DNA of 64,000 bases from contig JAPNXP010000006.1 in NCBI GenBank assembly GCA_028753945.1, positions 372,001 through 436,000 of the forward strand, read 5' to 3'. Within the stretch, counting starts at the first letter, position 1; every line of letters starts with the position of its first letter. Below the pieces are notes generated by a model. That model had not been told where the DNA came from and did no database searches. It worked only from the letters and a program-made list of their open reading frames with translations. Of this stretch, positions 51,992 to 60,636 are shown piece after piece. The position numbers and the translations under genes were made by a program. Source of the stretch: Hexactinellida sp. DTS-2022 (Eukaryota > Porifera > Hexactinellida).

Positions 51992-54900
51992 GTTACCTCC
52001 CACAATAAGCAACCCCCAAACACTGGGTGCATCTCTTCAGCTCAACCAAGGTGTCAGCTCTCTGGCACTGAGCACAATGTGTCGGCATCTTCGGTGAAAA
52101 CATTCTTTGTAAAATCGGAATTTCCATAACTTTCTCTCCAATCTCACTTTCGGATAATACCTCACAAACGGCAATTAGGTCTCTGTCTTTAATAGAATCT
52201 ATCTTAATGCTATTGCTTTGGAGATTCTTCTGGATTTTACTGTGGTAAGCTTCAAATACACGTAACTGTAAACAAAAACATATAATTAGTTATACAGTGG
52301 TGTTCGCCTAATAGCAATATTGCTCTATTAGCAAGTTATTTCAGTCCCAAAGCGAGCATTTATGTTAATTCTGTTCCTCTAATAGCAAGTTCGCCTATTA
52401 GCAAAGCAAATTTCGTGCAAAAATGCGACTTGCTATTATTGAACGAACAAATTGTATAGACTTGAATTTTTTTTTTAAATGCAATTTTCAGGAATATGGC
52501 AAGATAATCTTTTTTACTTAACAATTTCGATGCCGGTTTATATATTGGAAAGGTTTGGTAACAACAACAATTATTTTTGTTGTTTTGAATGTAATTACGT
52601 GTAAAATATTAGATTCTTTATTACAAAAATTTGGATATCCATACTCCTACTCACCAACAACACATTCCTATTGCCCAACTTAGTACAGTATACCCTCGCT
52701 AATCCGAACAGAGGTGTTCCGATTCAAAAATCTTCTGTTCCGATTAGTGAATTCGTTCGGATTAGTGAAGTAATGCATTTTATATGGGCATCTATAAATG
52801 AGAATCTCGATAATTCGAACCAAACTTGTATAAACCTTGTTAACCCGCACTAAACATCTAGTGTACTCCTTAAAATATTTTCCAGATACTTATTTCCATT
52901 GCAATTTACGATTTTTCCCACATTTATTAGAAGAATATTTTGGTTTCTCCTGTTAGAGTTCGGATTAGCGAGGGTGTACTGTAACTACACAAACCGTGTT
53001 CATATGTAGAATTATTTTTCTTCCCAAACAAGCTTTCAGAAGCTCAAGACTAGCTTCAGCCGGCAAAGATAGTTTTATCATCCGTGGTTCGATCGAGGGA
53101 TTTCTCCAAAACATGTGAACAACAAACAAACGAGTTTTCTTTGGAAGAGGAACTGATAGAGTCATGAACGGATCAAAAGTAACAGAAACCTAAATAAACA
53201 AACATGTAAACAAATGGTGTTTTTAAAAGATATAATTTAAATTAGATTCTCGTTAATAGGAACACGGATAAAGGAAATACCGGTTAAGGAGTACAAGGTT
53301 TAATTCCCCTAGCCTATACAAATGCATGTAAGTGACTCCGGATAATACGAATTCCGGATAATACGAACATATTAAGACGGTCCCCTGGTGTTCCTATTAA
53401 CAGAGTCTACTATAACACTAATGGACAATGGATATTAAATCTAACTCACATTTCTACATTTTGGACACACAAGAGTAGACTTGAATTGTCCTTGGAAATT
53501 ATCAACAATAAATGAATCATTTCTTTGCTTATAAACTTTCCAAGCTTCTTCTGCCACTAAGAAGTCTTCTCTTCCATTGCTAATAACCTGGTCTGTTGAT
53601 GGTTTGTCAATAACTCGATTCAAATCCTATTTGTTTAGAAGTAAACAGGTAAACAAATACAGTCAACTCCGCTTAATAGAGCCACCGGTTAATCGGTTTC
53701 TCAGCTTAATCGGGTCAAAACAACCTGGTCCCGAGGTGGCTCTATTAAGCGGAGTCGACTGTATATACAAATATACAAATATACAATATATAAAGTCGAC
53801 TCCGCTTAATAGAGTCACCTCGGGACCAGGTTACTTTGACCCGATTAAGCGGAGAAATCTATTAACCGGTGGCTCTATTAAGCGGAGTCGACTGTAAATG
53901 AAAGTATAAGATAAAATTACACCCAAGGGTTAAAAAAGTAACCTGGTCCTTTCGCTTTTAAATATTAACTTATGAGTTTACTTATCCACCGATCATCGGC
54001 GTTTGTATTAAAAAATCTCGCTACTTTCTACCGATTGTTTTTTTATAAACATAAAAAACAATCGCTAGAAACTAGCCAGGTTATTTAATACAAACGCCGA
54101 TGATCGCTGTATAAGTAAATTCTTAACTTAAATACTAACTTCGTGTAATCCGTCCAAGAAATAATTCATAAATTCCTGTGCATCTTGTTGCCCGTATCCA
54201 CCGAAAGCTTTTGTTTTTTCGTACAACAAATATTTAATCACACTTGGGTTAATAATCCTATCGCCTTTAACCCAGATTCGTTCTAGAATTCGTTGGAATT
54301 GTTTTGCTAATAGCCCTGTGTATCCAAGGGGGTTTGTCGGATTAATTTCTTTGAAGAATTCTCCAGCTAAATAGTAGAATTATATAAGAAATAACTTATA
54401 TGTAGACCGTCTATTTCTTGACCAGGTTTTCTTACATAATTAGTACAGTGGATGCCGGTTATAAGCACATCGTCGGGAACTGCATATAATGTTCTTATAA
54501 TCGGCATAAATTACATAGGGTATATGGCAACCGTTTTCCAATATAATGTTCTTATATCCGGCATCTACTGTATATTTAACTGGGTATTAATTGGCAATTG
54601 ATATCAGAATCTCTCTATAAATACATGAGTAACCTGTCTTACCAATAAAATAGTTCCTCAAAGGAACACAATTTGCCAAACATTGCAGCACACAGTTTAA
54701 GAAACAGGTATTTCCGGTATTCTCCAAACCCGATCTGTTGTAAGCCAGTAGCTCTATAGAAGGTACGTCCTCACATACATCGGATAGCTAGAAGATACAT
54801 ATATATAGGAAACAGTATATTATAGTATAGATATAATATAAAATATATATAGGAAACAGTATATAATAGTATTATTATTATAGATAGAGAATAAATATAA

Positions 54901-57804
54901 TACAGTCGACTCCGCTTAATAGAGCCACCTCGGGACCAGGTTAATTTGACCCCATTAAGCGGAGAAACCAATTAACCGGTGGCTCTATTAAGCGGTATAG
55001 AAAACAGTATATTTAGCTAGAGTATAAAATATAAGATAGGAAAAATAGGAAATTACTCATAGTTGCGACCTGTAGATCCTTCGTTATATCCGGATATTCG
55101 TTATAAGCGGATAATTATTAATGCATTTAGTGCTCTGGGGGAAATATTCATTTCATTATAAGCGGTTATTTCGTTATATCCGACTTCGTTATAACGAGAG
55201 TTCACTGTATGTCCATATTGTACAATTATCATATGTAAATTAGTTCAATGTATTATAGACAAATTACTTTTGGAAATTTAGATTTTATTTCCTCATCATC
55301 CACTCCGTTATCCTGGTTACTAATTCTCTCATTTTGCGTTACGTTAAGCGTGGTGGTGCTGTTGGCATCTGAGGGCTTCTCAATCTCAGGAGGGCAATCT
55401 AATAAGTGGAGTAAACAAACTAGTAAACAAGTATACGTACGTAACTATCTAACTAACTAATATACATCTAATAAATAAACAAGTAAACAAATATATAAAC
55501 AAACGAATAAACAAATAAATAAATAACTAACTAACTAACCAACTAACTAAATAACAAACTACCTAAATAAATAAACAAACAAACAAACAAATATAGAACT
55601 AGATATATAACTAACTAACCAACTAACTAACTAACTAAATAACAAACTATAAACAAACTAACTAACTAATAACTAAATAACAAACAAACAAACAAACTAA
55701 CAAACTACCTACTTAACTAACAAACTACCTACTTAACTAACAAACTACCTACTTAACTAACAAACAAACTAACAAACAAACTAACAAACAAACTAACAAA
55801 CTACCTACTTAACTAACAAACAAACAAACAAACAAACAAACAACACGTGTGTTTACCTTCATTGCTATCACGTTTAGGCGGGGTTTCGAACATATTTTCC
55901 GTCTTAGGTTTATCAGCTGGTTTTATTAGAGTTTCGTCTTTGAATTCGTCGCTAACGGAAATCTCCACTCCAGGCTCCAACTCCATTTTAACCTCTGTCG
56001 ACCACTTATCGAATGTTTTATCTAAAAAGTATAATAAGATAGTATTTAGATGTAAACAGGTAAACAAATATAGTACAGTCGACTCCGCTTAATAGAGTCA
56101 CCTCGGGACCAGGTTACTTTGACCCGATTAAGCGGAGAAATCTATTAACCGAAAAATATTTTAAGCCAAAATGTAATTCCGTCCTATAAATCCTGTGAAA
56201 TATTGACACGATTAAGTAGTGAATTATATTAACCGGTGGCTCTATTAAGCGGAGTATACTGTATATCAAGAAGTGGGATTAAAGAGTCATTTGTTGTTGT
56301 TGTTGTTTACTAGAAATAATTAACAAACATTACCAGTGTGTTCCACGGTTGTAGAATGTTTCTAAAACAAATAAACAAATTCATAAATAAATATCGTCCT
56401 AATGTAATCTCAGGCAAAGGTTTTATTAACCTTTGAAGTCGGGTTTTATATTTTTGAAAATGTGTTTTTATATAAGCTCTTGGATATATTATCCATAGTC
56501 CAGTAATACAAATTGTTAGTTCTGTTTATATAGTAAACAAATTTGTTTGTTTGTTTTATTTAGTTAGTTAGGTAGTTAGTTTGTTAGTTTATTTGTTTAT
56601 TATTTGTTTAGTCTGTTTATTGTTTGTATAGTTCTGGTTATAGTTCCGATTTGTTGTTATTTACCTTTAGAATAGGCCAGAAAGCAGGGCATTGCTTCCT
56701 TAGCTCTATTTCAATCCATTTCCCTCTGATCTTAACAACTGTGTTATACGTTCTAACATTAGAGTATAATTCCAATCGCCAAACTTCTTCACCTAATCAT
56801 TACAATAGAAAATATTTTAATATACAAATAAAATTATGTTTAAGTCGAAAAGGTAATATAAACTTACTATAAAGTCTATAATATAGTACGTACTCTGTTA
56901 ATAGGAACACCAGGGGACCGTATTAATACAGTAGATACCGGATATAAGAACATTCTACTTGAAAACGGTTTCCATATACCCCTGTATAATTTATGTTGGT
57001 TATAAGAATATTAAACGCAATTCCCGACGATGTTCTTATAACCGGCATCTACAATATGTTCGTATTATCCGTAATTTGTATTAACCGGAGTTACTTGCAT
57101 GAATTTGTATAGGCTAGGGGAATTAAACCTTGTACTCCTTAACCGATATTTCCCTTATCCGTGTTCCTATTAATTATTAATTAATAGATTGTTCTACTAG
57201 TTACTTACCGTTAATTAATAGATTGACAGATTTGGACTGAATGTTTGTCTCTATTTGTGGCAGAATATCCTCTGGCGGTTTTAACCGTATAGTCAGTGTT
57301 TCTGAGGTTTGATAATAATCCTGTTTCACTTCTATCTTGATGCAAACATAGAGAATTAATAATCAACCACAAAGTGAACAGAGTAAACAAGTATAATACA
57401 GTCAACTCTCGTTATATTTACGCGAAGTGCTTGGGACCTGTAAATTCCTTCGGTGTACCTGGAGATTCGTTATAAGCGGATAATAATTGATGTACAATGA
57501 AATGCATTAATAATAATTATCCGCTTATAACGAATATCCGGATATAACGAAGGAATTTACAGGTCCCAAGCACTTCGTTATAACGAGAATTACTGTATGA
57601 TTATATCCGACTTCGTTATAACGGGAATATACCGTAGTACAGTCAACTCAAAGCAAATAGCGTTAAACGGTTCCTTCGTGATAACTTAATTTAAAGTACA
57701 ATTGCATATCTGCCAAACGTTCAAGGGATATGACTGAAAAATGGTATTTGACTTACCTATTGTAGTGAGTACAGGCATTTCAATAGGAATAGAATAGTTA
57801 GTAT
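46779..57804 (-). CDS. USP19: USP19-type deubiquitinase: CS, USP and MYND domains (18 exons found)
   Basis: Cysteine protease removing ubiquitin in ER- and chaperone-linked quality control. Exons in coding order: 57804-57757, 57331-57209, 56792-56665, 56361-56334, 56021-55857, 55398-55268, 54787-54643, 54366-54140, 53626-53450, 53189-52995, 52265-51997, 51519-51370, 51158-51007, 50766-50672, 50605-50563, 50226-50151, 49234-48939, 46894-46779. All phases agree and give 853 codons plus stop; the first exon with the ATG was not found. Domains: one p23-like CS domain ([33 protein letters not shown]), an acidic linker, then USP with Cys box [52 protein letters not shown], an inserted MYND zinc finger ([23 protein letters not shown]), then [27 protein letters not shown], His box AGGHYIAFA and WICYNDKTT. 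It ends KADC shortly after the fold: no C-terminal membrane anchor, unlike the main human isoform. Confidence 0.93.
46932..47262. mobile_element. F7 MITE (46932-47097) and F3-related element (47096-47262)
   Basis: F7: TACAGTCATTACAAGTCCC to AGGCGAACACCACTGTA. Adjoining: TACAGTAAATTCTTCTTAAT with GGCCCAATTAATC and AATTAACCGGTGAAACC. In the last USP19 intron. Confidence 0.7.
47320..47601. mobile_element. F9 element
   Basis: GATACACCCTCGCTAATACA at left, GGAATAGCGAGTATCTACTG at right, with CTAATCCGAACGAATTCAC inside. The 114-codon frame at 47400-47744 overlaps it and is not a gene. Confidence 0.72.
47941..48021. mobile_element. F11 fragment
   Basis: CAGTAGAACTCGGTTATAAG and CCGAGTATACCCTTCATAG; adjoins the orphan NHL upstream block. 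Confidence 0.6.
48022..48228 (-). repeat. Orphan copy of the NHL-gene distal upstream block
   Basis: Matches 46100-46315 (TGAACTTATTGCATATTTAG to TACATACACAGTTCC) in the same orientation, with CTTTAAAGAATATTAG conserved. It lacks the TATA-proximal part and any NHL coding sequence. It lies in the last USP19 intron. Confidence 0.85.
48490..48932. repeat. CAAACAAA/CCAA low-complexity tract
   Basis: About 440 bp of CAAA/CCAA/TAAA units directly beside the splice donor of the penultimate USP19 exon. It opens three overlapping frames rich in F, V, C and L on the minus strand, the longest fused to the true exon; these are artefacts. Confidence 0.95.
49281..49398. mobile_element. F4 MITE
   Basis: TACAGTAGAACCGGATATAA to ACCGGCATCCACTGTA. 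USP19 intron. Confidence 0.85.
49434..49737. mobile_element. Family S element joined to an F5 half
   Basis: S at 49434-49612 (GGAGCGCGAGACGCTCC to GGCTGTATAATACACTG). F5 from 49615 (TGCAGTGAACTCTCGTTATA) to the TTCGTTATATCCGACTTG word, with its second end missing. USP19 intron. Confidence 0.8.
49872..50150. repeat. TTAACCATGGATAATATA minisatellite
   Basis: Six units of about 36-50 bp, each beginning GTTAACCATGGATAATAT or a variant, abut the donor of the exon 50226-50151. Unit lengths vary; no CRISPR-like regularity. Confidence 0.85.
50268..50511. mobile_element. F6 MITE, full length
   Basis: TACAGTCGAAACCGGTTTTT to AAAAACCGGTTTCGACTG, with AACCAATTCTTTGCATGG and its complement next to the ends. 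Confidence 0.88.
50819..50976. mobile_element. F1 MITE
   Basis: TACAGTAGAACCTCGTTAGT to CCGTGTTTCTACTGTA. Confidence 0.88.
51211..51364. mobile_element. F6 MITE at the +6 position of a splice donor
   Basis: TACGGTCGAAACCGGTTTTT to ACCGGTTTCGACTGTA. On the USP19 strand the donor reads GTAAGTACAGTCGAAACC, so the TA of the element is bases +6/+7 of the intron. The element makes up 154 of the 211 intron bases. Confidence 0.9.
51540..51992. repeat. GTT/ATT microsatellites with an F5 insertion
   Basis: (GTT)n at 51540-51582, (TTATTA)n near 51800-51830, (GTT)n at 51950-51990. The F5 element 51830-51939 (CCCGTTATAACTAATTCC to CGGGAGTTGACTGTA) sits inside the microsatellite. Confidence 0.85.
52293..52448. 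mobile_element. F7 MITE
   Basis: TACAGTGGTGTTCGCCTAAT, CAGTCCCAAAGCGAGC, to GCGACTTGCTATTATTG; right end eroded. Confidence 0.82.
52684..52983. mobile_element. F9 MITE, full length
   Basis: TACAGTATACCCTCGCTAAT to TTAGCGAGGGTGTACTGTA, about 300 bp. It ends eleven bases from the donor of the exon 53189-52995. Confidence 0.88.
53241..53412. mobile_element. F2 MITE
   Basis: AGATTCTCGTTAATAGGAAC to AACAGAGTCTACTATA, full interior. Confidence 0.82.
53658..53896. mobile_element. Two F3 MITEs in tandem, opposite orientation
   Basis: 53658-53763 (TACAGTCAACTCCGCTTAAT) has the GGTCCCGAGG block at its right; 53791-53896 (AGTCGACTCCGCTTAATAG) has it at its left. Both are short-form F3 of about 106 bp. 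Confidence 0.9.
53977..54119. mobile_element. Near-perfect hairpin element
   Basis: GATCATCGGCGTTTGTATTA at left pairs with TAATACAAACGCCGATGATC at right. Inner arms AACAATCGGTAGAAAGTAG-like also pair. Ends TTTACTTAT/ATAAGTAAA. Full-length foldback of 143 bp in a USP19 intron. Confidence 0.85.
54395..54572. mobile_element. GTAGACCG fragment and full F4 MITE
   Basis: GTAGACCGTCTATTTCTTG at 54400. F4 at 54444-54572 (TACAGTGGATGCCGGTTATA to CCGGCATCTACTGTA). Confidence 0.82.
54901..55209. mobile_element. F3 MITE (right end lost) and F5 MITE (left end lost)
   Basis: F3 54901-54996: TACAGTCGACTCCGCTTAAT to CTCTATTAAGCGG. F5 55065-55209: GACCTGTAGATCCTTCG to CGAGAGTTCACTGTA. Confidence 0.78.
55430..55850. 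repeat. ACTAACTA/CAAACAAA low-complexity tract
   Basis: About 420 bp of AACTAACTAACC, ACAAACTACCTACTTAACTA and AAACAAAC units between two USP19 exons. Confidence 0.92.
56074..56263. mobile_element. F3 MITE, long form
   Basis: TACAGTCGACTCCGCTTAAT to AAGCGGAGTATACTGTA. Confidence 0.88.
56888..57172. mobile_element. F2 MITE with F4 MITE nested inside
   Basis: F2 starts GTACTCTGTTAATAGGAAC and resumes at ATATGTTCGTATTATCC. Between, F4 at 56927-57056 (TACAGTAGATACCGGATATA to CCGGCATCTACA). Compare the uninterrupted F2 at 26669. Confidence 0.85.
57397..57637. mobile_element. F5 foldback pair plus F5 fragment
   Basis: 57397-57597: both arms carry GAAGTGCTTGGGACCTGTAA or its complement, so two left halves face each other, unlike asymmetric F5. 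57600-57637: CCGACTTCGTTATAACGGG fragment. Confidence 0.78.
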
Positions 57805-58250
57805 CTACAGAAAATAGTTTGTAGTGTAAGACTGTAAGTCACTAGCCAACTAAACAAGGTTTTACAAATATAGATTTTGTGAAAATTAGCGATATCGATA
57901 AATATCGTGATAATTTTTTTTAATTTCGAAAATATCGAAATATCAGGATATTTTCCGATATTTTTCTATATTTTGGCTACAGAGAAATCTATGTCAATCC
58001 TAGATTCGATTACAGTATTGCTTTTTTCACGGTGGTCCGAAATTTATTGAAAAATCCAGAAAATAATATTTTGGTCGGTTCTAATGGTTTTCATCGACAG
58101 TACATACCGAAGTTGCCAAAATCAATGGAATTACACTCCAGAGTTCAACTAATGTGTTTAATAATTTTATCATACCAAATGCCATTTGTATTGACCCGGC
58201 GCTTATTCGGGGAAAATTCGGTCACAAGTACCATTACCAAAGTTACTATT

Positions 58251-58439
58251 GTTGTATTCAGGGTTCTCGCCAGGATTTTTCGTTGTAAGGGACATGAGAG
58301 TGAGATATTACTTAATGTCAGTGATTTAATGAAACCTTCAAATGATAATATTGATTCAAAGGGTACATGCCCACTTACAACATGTGAATAAAAGGTACAA
58401 TAGCTTTGATAGAGGCCTAGCGAGAACCCTGGTTGTATT
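58251..58439. mobile_element. hAT-like 173-bp element with 8-bp duplication GTTGTATT
   Basis: Element 58259-58431 has ends CAGGGTTCTCGCCAGG and CCTAGCGAGAACCCTG. GTTGTATT lies at 58251-58258 and 58432-58439, a perfect target duplication. One copy in the window. Confidence 0.93.
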
Positions 58440-58792
58440 CTCGTTTTAATTAAAATGCAAAATATATTGGTTAGACAGACGAAACACAAATAACTGATTG
58501 GATGCGTGAATATACTCTTGACCAATTAAAAGTAAATTACAGTATCAGATAGGCATTCTATAATGTACACTTGACAATTGATAGAGAATTCTTTTATACT
58601 AATAGAATGATAGCTGCTAATCCATACTGGGACTACCCTCGAATTTAATTGGCTAAAAGTTTTGTCACCTTTAGGCAGTTAAGGTGTGATTTTTTCTAAA
58701 ATATCTGAAATCGTTTCTAGAAACAATTTTCCCCATCCCATAACCAAATTTAAAGTTTGTAGCTCTTTCCAATTCTACAATCAATTCTAGAG

Positions 58793-58909
58793 AAAAATCT
58801 AAAACTACAGCTGTGCCGACAGCATATTATTCTGGAGGCACGATATTTAGTTGATTGATAGTGCCTCCCTAGGAAATTACTGTCTGCACAGCTGTAATTT
58901 TAGATTTTT
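58793..58909. mobile_element. Family H hairpin element
   Basis: AAAAATCTAAAACTACAGCT and AGCTGTAATTTTAGATTTTT arms with GCCGACAGCAT and TGGAGGCAC/GTGCCTCC. Uninterrupted, about 117 bp. Confidence 0.88.
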
Positions 58910-59565
58910 CGTAATGTCATCATCACCATAAGTGCTAAACCCTTCACAAAGATGTTCGGTAGGTAACAATTATTTATATCAGCGATTCCCAAGTTCAAAA
59001 CCACTTTATAATTACTACAATTATAGAAGTATTCGATAGCACATTGTTTGATATTTGATACGATAATACATCTCGTATACAAATCTAATTTGGTACAGTC
59101 AAAATTGTTTGCAAATCTAGTTATTTGAGATGTACCGTTGAATAAAAATGAATGAATTCTAGCTTGGAATATAATTAGAAAGGAATATTTCTAAATTGAT
59201 AATAATAGATACACAAGTCCAATTTAAGACAAAATTCGAATAAAAATAAGAAGTTAGAAGTTAGCTAAAGATCCATCCTATAGGAGAATAATAAAGAAAG
59301 TTTTTTGTAAACCTATTGTAATTTCTGTAGGAATTTATCTACATTAGCTATCAGAATCACTAAATTCAAGTGTTTCTTTAAGTCTGTTTCTCATACAAAT
59401 TCCTTCGTAAATTCTGAACAAACATACAAAAACAATCATTTGAATATATAAAATAGATACACAAAGAATTTAGTGAGTAGAAATTACTAACTAGCTAAGC
59501 TAAAATATCAAATAATAAAGTTTGGTTTATGGTATAACCTAACTATCGAACAAACAACATTGTTA

Positions 59566-60636
59566 TTAATGTTTAAATGCTTGGATAAATTCGTCAACAT
59601 CTTTCTCAGAATAATTTAGCGATTTCCTGAGGAAGGTTTTGCATACAGCCTCTGCTAGCTTAGTTGCCATTCTATTTCTGGTTGCCTCACTCATGTCTGG
59701 TTCCGATTCTTGTAATGACAAAAGATTTTCCTGAAAAGCATCATCGTAAATTCCCTTGGCTTTAATGGCATCCTGTAATGCATTAGTGCCTATATTCATT
59801 TTCTGTGGACTCTGTACAGTTGGTTCGGAATATTTTTTCCACATATCTAAAGTAGTATCGATGCTCATTGATAGATTCCCAATGGATGTATGGTGTGACT
59901 GGAATAGACTCAGTATCTCATTATTATTGAGTGCCTCAGATAGGAACTTAGCTTCCTGATATTTATAGCCTCTTTCTTTCCCTTGAGACTTTACATAATA
60001 ATATGCCATCTTACTGATAATACCTATTATTTTAGCTGAAGTATGACCTACTACACTTGTTGCAAAAACAAGACCACAAGGTGTTAAACCTGTAAATATA
60101 GCCAAAAGTTCTCCATGGATTCCTATATTTGCTCCTGCCAGGAGCGATTCAAAAGTTAATGTGGCAACTACACCGCTACTAACTGAGCCACTGCAAATAG
60201 CTTTCTGTTGGAATAGTCCAGTATTCTGTATTTCCGAAACAGGTTTGGATAAAAGGGCATAGTCTGACTCAATCAAATTCTGGAAATCACTGCAGTAATT
60301 ATCATTGCATGACTGTTTCATTCCCCCAAATCGTTGTTGATATGTTTGTTCTATCATTTGAGCACATCTCATTTTCGCAAACAGATTAGTATAAGATTCA
60401 TATCCACTTTCAATTTCCTTTTTCAACTTAGTTAGTTGCTCCTTCATTTTGACAACATTGATGGATTTCCTTTCCCCTACTGTCCAGTCAGTAATACTTT
60501 CCCAATAAGTTCTGCCAGTTTCCAGATCCTCAAACAAATTCACACAATAGTGTATATTTTTCAACAAATTTCTGTAGGCCGACAATGTGTCAGCTTTGTT
60601 GACAGTTTCAGAGAACTCTACATAGCTAGCCATCAA
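59566..60636 (-). CDS. Unknown helical protein with long hydrophobic segment (356 aa)
   Basis: Intronless. Not recognised; paralogue of the gene at 62501. Residues 15-100 are helical and charged (DTLSAYRNLLKNIHYCVNLF, KEQLTKLKKEIESGYESY). Residues about 146-213 are almost uncharged and rich in G, A, I, L, S (GVVATLTFESLLAG, LLAIFTGLTPCGLVFATSVV), long enough for two or three membrane-crossing helices with a short central H/E turn. Residues 280-350 are the part best conserved with the paralogue (SLQESEPDMSEATRNRMATK, CKTFLRKSLNYSEKDVDEFI). No signal peptide: the start is charged and lies outside the hydrophobic block. The layout (amphipathic coils around a buried hydrophobic hairpin) resembles colicin-like or APOL-like membrane-inserting proteins only in outline. 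The start has a second Met (MM), and the frame opens just upstream, so the N-terminus is likely right. Confidence 0.8.
   Translation of the reverse strand: MMASYVEFSETVNKADTLSAYRNLLKNIHYCVNLFEDLETGRTYWESITDWTVGERKSINVVKMKEQLTKLKKEIESGYESYTNLFAKMRCAQMIEQTYQQRFGGMKQSCNDNYCSDFQNLIESDYALLSKPVSEIQNTGLFQQKAICSGSVSSGVVATLTFESLLAGANIGIHGELLAIFTGLTPCGLVFATSVVGHTSAKIIGIISKMAYYYVKSQGKERGYKYQEAKFLSEALNNNEILSLFQSHHTSIGNLSMSIDTTLDMWKKYSEPTVQSPQKMNIGTNALQDAIKAKGIYDDAFQENLLSLQESEPDMSEATRNRMATKLAEAVCKTFLRKSLNYSEKDVDEFIQAFKH

Larger units (their letters stand above)
57805..59565. other. Spacer upstream of USP19
   Basis: Should hold the USP19 first exon, not identified. 57885-57990 is rich in GATATCG/CGATAT words. 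58035-58225 matches the 12298-type repeat. The 119-codon frame at 58032-58391 crosses that repeat and the hAT element and is rejected. Confidence 0.5.

Noticed and set aside
58032-58391. 119-codon frame upstream of USP19
   Set aside because: It crosses a dispersed repeat and the hAT-like element at 58259; no domain.
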